Assembly (NCBI GenBank): GCA_002179805.1
Contig: NAVB01001623.1
Span: 1-52,252 of the forward strand
Direction: 5' to 3'
From: Acanthamoeba lenticulata
Lineage: Eukaryota; Discosea; Longamoebia; Acanthamoebidae
DNA: 52,252 nucleotides
Position 1 is the first letter of the stretch; each line of letters begins with the position of its first letter. Below the pieces are notes generated by a model. It saw nothing but the letters and a program-made list of their open reading frames with translations. It was not told where the DNA came from and did no database searches. Positions 51,974 through 52,252 of this stretch are shown here, one piece after another. The position numbers were made by a program, and so were the translations under genes.

Positions 51974-52252
51974 ATGCGCTCAATCCAGCCGCAAGGTTGC
52001 GCTGCAAGTGAGTATGAGCGCGCCTTGCTGGTGTCAGAAGATGAGGACACAGCAAGTGAGACCCCCTCCCTTCCACAGCCTTCGCTCTCCCAGTTCAAAC
52101 TGATGGCTTTGGGTTGCTATTGGTTCAGCCTCCTGTTCTTCTTCAGCTCTGTCTATACCATTATTGTGCCTGCTAAGGCTGCCAGCATCTCCGCCAGCCA
52201 GAAGGGCAGGTGCGTGGAGAAATGAGTTGCTATCTCCCTCGGTTCATCTTTC
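51974..52252 (+). CDS. First exon of a probable MFS-type transporter (partial)
   Basis: ATG 51974 opens an acidic cytosolic leader (SEYERALLVSEDEDTASETP). One hydrophobic segment follows, FKLMALGCYWFSLLFFFSSV then YTIIVPAKAASISASQKG, resembling TM1 and the first loop of major facilitator proteins of the fungal/amoebal type. A good splice donor (GTGCGT) follows at about 52209, so the stop seen at 52223-52225 is probably in an intron. The rest lies outside the window. The substrate is unknown. Confidence 0.55.

Noticed and set aside
1..52252. CRISPR arrays, insertion sequences, integrated viral genes
   Set aside because: No spaced direct repeats, transposase or integrase motifs, or viral structural genes were seen. 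The repeats are simple microsatellites and one tRNA duplication.

Overview
The window is nuclear DNA of a free-living amoeba, most likely Acanthamoeba (Amoebozoa). I infer this from tightly packed genes on both strands, many short GT-AG introns (about 45-130 bp), GC-rich exons broken by AT-rich introns, and the gene content: very large receptor kinases with bacterial-type solute-binding ectodomains, amoebozoan-style Ras/RasGEF/RhoGEF signalling and a cAMP-receptor-like GPCR. Apart from the Ras gene and the tRNAs, nearly every gene is split. The gene spans below therefore run from first to last coding base, introns included, and some 5' ends are uncertain.

Layout. 1-54: last codons of an RGG-tailed protein. 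161-2576 (-): LRRC40-like leucine-rich-repeat protein. 2689-4253 (-): secreted NlpC/P60 cysteine hydrolase. 4723-7547 (+): two-pore channel with an EF-hand linker. 7836-14191 (+): receptor kinase A. 14372-16290 (-): seven-helix receptor. 16696-17676 (-) and 17783-19990 (+): a five-finger RanBP2-type protein and a RhoGEF sharing a promoter of about 100 bp. 20088-21322 (+): acidic disordered protein. 21421-22268 (-): free methionine-R-sulfoxide reductase. 22450-28588 (-): receptor kinase B. 29285-32106 (+): type I membrane glycoprotein with a probable beta-helix. 32192-38272 (-): receptor kinase C. 38573-40455 (-): AIFM2/FSP1-like oxidoreductase. 40811-42023 (+): Nudix protein. 42547-45362 (+): RasGEF with an embedded DEP domain. 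45528-46112 (+): Ras GTPase. 46194-47960 (-): PGAP5/MPPE1-like phosphoesterase. 48636-51563 (+): F-box/ankyrin protein lying between two outward-facing, identical tRNA-Ala genes. 51974-end (+): first exon of a probable MFS transporter.

The most striking content is the set of three paralogous receptors. Each has a signal peptide, two tandem PstS-like periplasmic-binding folds, an EGF-like Cys module, one membrane helix, a TKL kinase, a class III cyclase-like domain and a second TKL kinase. Both kinases keep their catalytic motifs in all three copies. The cyclase-like domain keeps its first metal Asp and its transition-state Asn/Arg but has lost the second metal-binding Asp in every copy. I read it as a regulatory pseudocyclase between two active kinases, driven by a bacterial-style ligand sensor that has probably changed ligand. 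Copies B and C share near-identical DNA patches that suggest gene conversion, and they bracket the beta-helix glycoprotein. Much of the rest is also signalling: a Ca2+ channel, a GPCR, a RhoGEF and a collinear RasGEF-Ras pair.
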